Source: Candidatus Eiseniibacteriota bacterium (GTDB lineage Bacteria; Eisenbacteria; RBG-16-71-46; CAIMUX01; WJJG01). From it: a stretch of 5,409 nucleotides of DNA. Made by a program: the position numbers and the translations under genes. Shown piece by piece: positions 4,145 through 5,409 of this stretch; the first letter of the stretch is position 1, and every line of letters begins with the position of its first letter. The stretch lies in assembly GCA_016867695.1 (NCBI GenBank), contig VGIY01000190.1:1-5409 (forward strand), in the 5' to 3' direction. A model generated the notes under the pieces. It was not told the DNA's origin and did not search any database. It was given only the letters and a program-made list of their open reading frames with translations.

Positions 4145-5409
4145 TTGTCCTCGACCCCCGGCATCGCCCTGGTGGCGCTCCCCGTGGCGCTGCCTTCGCC
4201 GCTGCAGTACGCCGTTCCCGAGGAATGGTCGGGGCGCCTGCAGCCCGGGCACCGCGTGCGCGTGCCGCTGCGGGGGGGCGAGGTCTTCGGGATCGTGACC
4301 GCCCTGGGCCGTCCGGCCGGCGCGCCGCCGCGGGCGCTCCGGCCGATCCTGGCCGTCGACCCGCCCGTGGTGCTGCTGGAGAGCTCGCTGCTCGAACTGC
4401 TCGCCTGGGTGGCCCGCTACTACGCCGCGCCTCTCGGCCTGGTGATGGAGTCGGCGATTCCCCACGCCGTGGCCCGCCCCCCGCGGGTGGCCGGGGCCGC
4501 GGAGGAAGGCGAGGCGCCGCCACCCCCCGCGGCGCCCGTGGAGGATCCCGCGCCCCCGCGGGAGCCCACCGCCCCCCAGGCCGCGGCGCTGGCGCGCGTC
4601 AGGAGCGCGCTGGAGCAGGAACAGGGGGGGATCTTCCTGCTGCAAGGGGTCACCGGCAGCGGCAAGACCGAGGTCTACCTCCAGGCCGCCGCCGCGGCGC
4701 TCGCCCGCGGGCGCGGGGCGCTGCTGCTGGTGCCCGAGATCGCCGTCGGCGTGCAGCTGCTCGAGCGGGTGCGCGAGCGCTTCGGCCCGCGCGCCGTCGA
4801 GTATCACAGCCGCCAGCGCCCCTCCGAGCGGCGGGAGAGCTGGTGGCGGGCGTGGCGGGGGGAGGCGTCCATCGTCGTCGGCGCGCGCTCGGCCGTCTTC
4901 GTGCCCGTCCGCAGTCTCGGGCTCGTCGTCGTCGACGAGGAGCACGAGCCCGCCTACAAGCAGGGCGAGACACCGCGCTACCATGGCCGCGACACCGCCC
5001 TGGTGCGCGCCCGCCTGGCGGGAGCGGTCACGCTGCTCGGTTCGGCGACGCCCTCGCTCGAGTCGCGGACGCACGCGGAGCGGGGCAAGTACGAGCGCCT
5101 CGTGCTGCCCGAGCGGATCGGCGGGCGCCCCGCCCCGCGGGTGACGCTGGCCGACCTGCGCGCCGCCGCGCCGGAGGGGACGGAGGTCGAAGGCGTGCCC
5201 GTGGTCGGCGGGGTGCGGGACCCGGGCGAGCCCCTCTCCCCCTACCTGCTGGAGCGGCTGCGCGCCGCGCGCGCCGCCGAAAACCAGGCGATCCTCCTGC
5301 TCAACCGCCGCGGCTTCTCGACCTCGGTGCAGTGCCGCGCCTGCGGGCACGTCTTCGAATGCCCGCGCTGCAGCGTCGTGCTGACGCATCACCGGGCGGA
5401 GCAGGCGCT
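4145..5409 (+). CDS. priA: Primosomal protein N' (replication-restart helicase PriA), 3' end cut by window
   Basis: PriA recognises stalled forks and D-loops, unwinds the lagging arm and reloads the replicative helicase. The first 421 codons are present. TTG 4145 fits the family's N-terminus (ALVALPVALPSPLQYAVPE, residues 8-26), which begins the 3'-DNA-binding domain (to about 106, ending ARYYAAPLGLVMESAIP). Helicase motifs follow: Walker A GVTGSGKTEVY (168-178, K174), LVPEIAVG, VVGARSAVF, Walker B VVDEEHEPAYKQ (262-273), GSATPSLES (299-307), LLNRRGF (385-391), then the first zinc cysteines C397, C400, C406 and C409. Between residues 107 and 144 there is only a Pro/Ala/Glu-rich linker; Escherichia coli PriA has its winged-helix domain there and its Walker A lysine at 230. 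A further loop at about 340-363 looks longer than usual. The rest of the zinc region and helicase lobe 2 lie beyond the window. Confidence 0.96.
   Translation, partial: MSSTPGIALVALPVALPSPLQYAVPEEWSGRLQPGHRVRVPLRGGEVFGIVTALGRPAGAPPRALRPILAVDPPVVLLESSLLELLAWVARYYAAPLGLVMESAIPHAVARPPRVAGAAEEGEAPPPPAAPVEDPAPPREPTAPQAAALARVRSALEQEQGGIFLLQGVTGSGKTEVYLQAAAAALARGRGALLLVPEIAVGVQLLERVRERFGPRAVEYHSRQRPSERRESWWRAWRGEASIVVGARSAVFVPVRSLGLVVVDEEHEPAYKQGETPRYHGRDTALVRARLAGAVTLLGSATPSLESRTHAERGKYERLVLPERIGGRPAPRVTLADLRAAAPEGTEVEGVPVVGGVRDPGEPLSPYLLERLRAARAAENQAILLLNRRGFSTSVQCRACGHVFECPRCSVVLTHHRAEQA

Noticed and set aside
4922..4942. CTCGTCG/CGACGAG palindrome inside priA
   Set aside because: It follows from repeated Val and Asp/Glu codons (GTC, GAC, GAG) at the Walker B motif and needs no other explanation.
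3974..5392. Minus-strand open frame of 472 codons opposite priA
   Set aside because: The plus strand here encodes clear PriA motifs; the antisense product is His/Gly/Arg-rich without a domain and starts inside coding sequence.

Overview
The window is a chromosome-like segment of a very GC-rich bacterium (about 70% GC or a little above, judged by eye), with codon third positions almost all G or C. Nothing in it is phage-like or plasmid-like. The gene set (tsaD, priA, CheY-like and GGDEF-type response regulators, and a small Rho-N-domain protein) is bacterial and compatible with a high-GC Gram-negative lineage such as Acidobacteriota, Myxococcota or one of the uncultured phyla near them. I cannot place it more precisely from sequence alone.

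Layout. Positions 1-415 hold no supportable gene: a G-run tract at the left edge, then a 31-bp tandem repeat, then unremarkable GC-rich sequence. A short minus-strand gene (416-736) encodes a 106-residue protein with an N-terminal Rho-N-like helical domain and a very basic C-terminal half. A 584-bp divergent intergenic region follows, with GC-rich hairpins, one AT-richer island, a 16-bp tandem repeat of small hairpins, and a purine/G-rich tract that reaches the tsaD start. From there all genes are on the plus strand: tsaD (1321-2388), a REC-GGDEF-like response regulator with a GGDDF motif (2489-3436), a stand-alone REC protein starting at TTG (3489-3887), a 257-bp gap with a ten-unit 13-bp tandem repeat, and the first 421 codons of priA (from TTG 4145, cut by the window edge).

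Functionally, tsaD (tRNA t6A synthesis) and priA (replication restart) are housekeeping genes. The two response regulators between them have no histidine kinase here. They lie 100 and 52 bases from their upstream neighbours and could be co-transcribed with tsaD; priA probably has its own promoter (TATACT at 4063) directly after the 13-bp array.

The points most worth a second look are: a PriA that seems to lack the winged-helix domain between its 3'-DNA-binding domain and helicase core; the phased 13-bp array abutting the priA promoter; G-quadruplex-type runs in the tsaD leader; a degenerate GGDDF domain without an I-site arginine; and a different short tandem repeat or purine tract in each of the three long intergenic regions. 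I see no evidence for a complete new multi-gene system.
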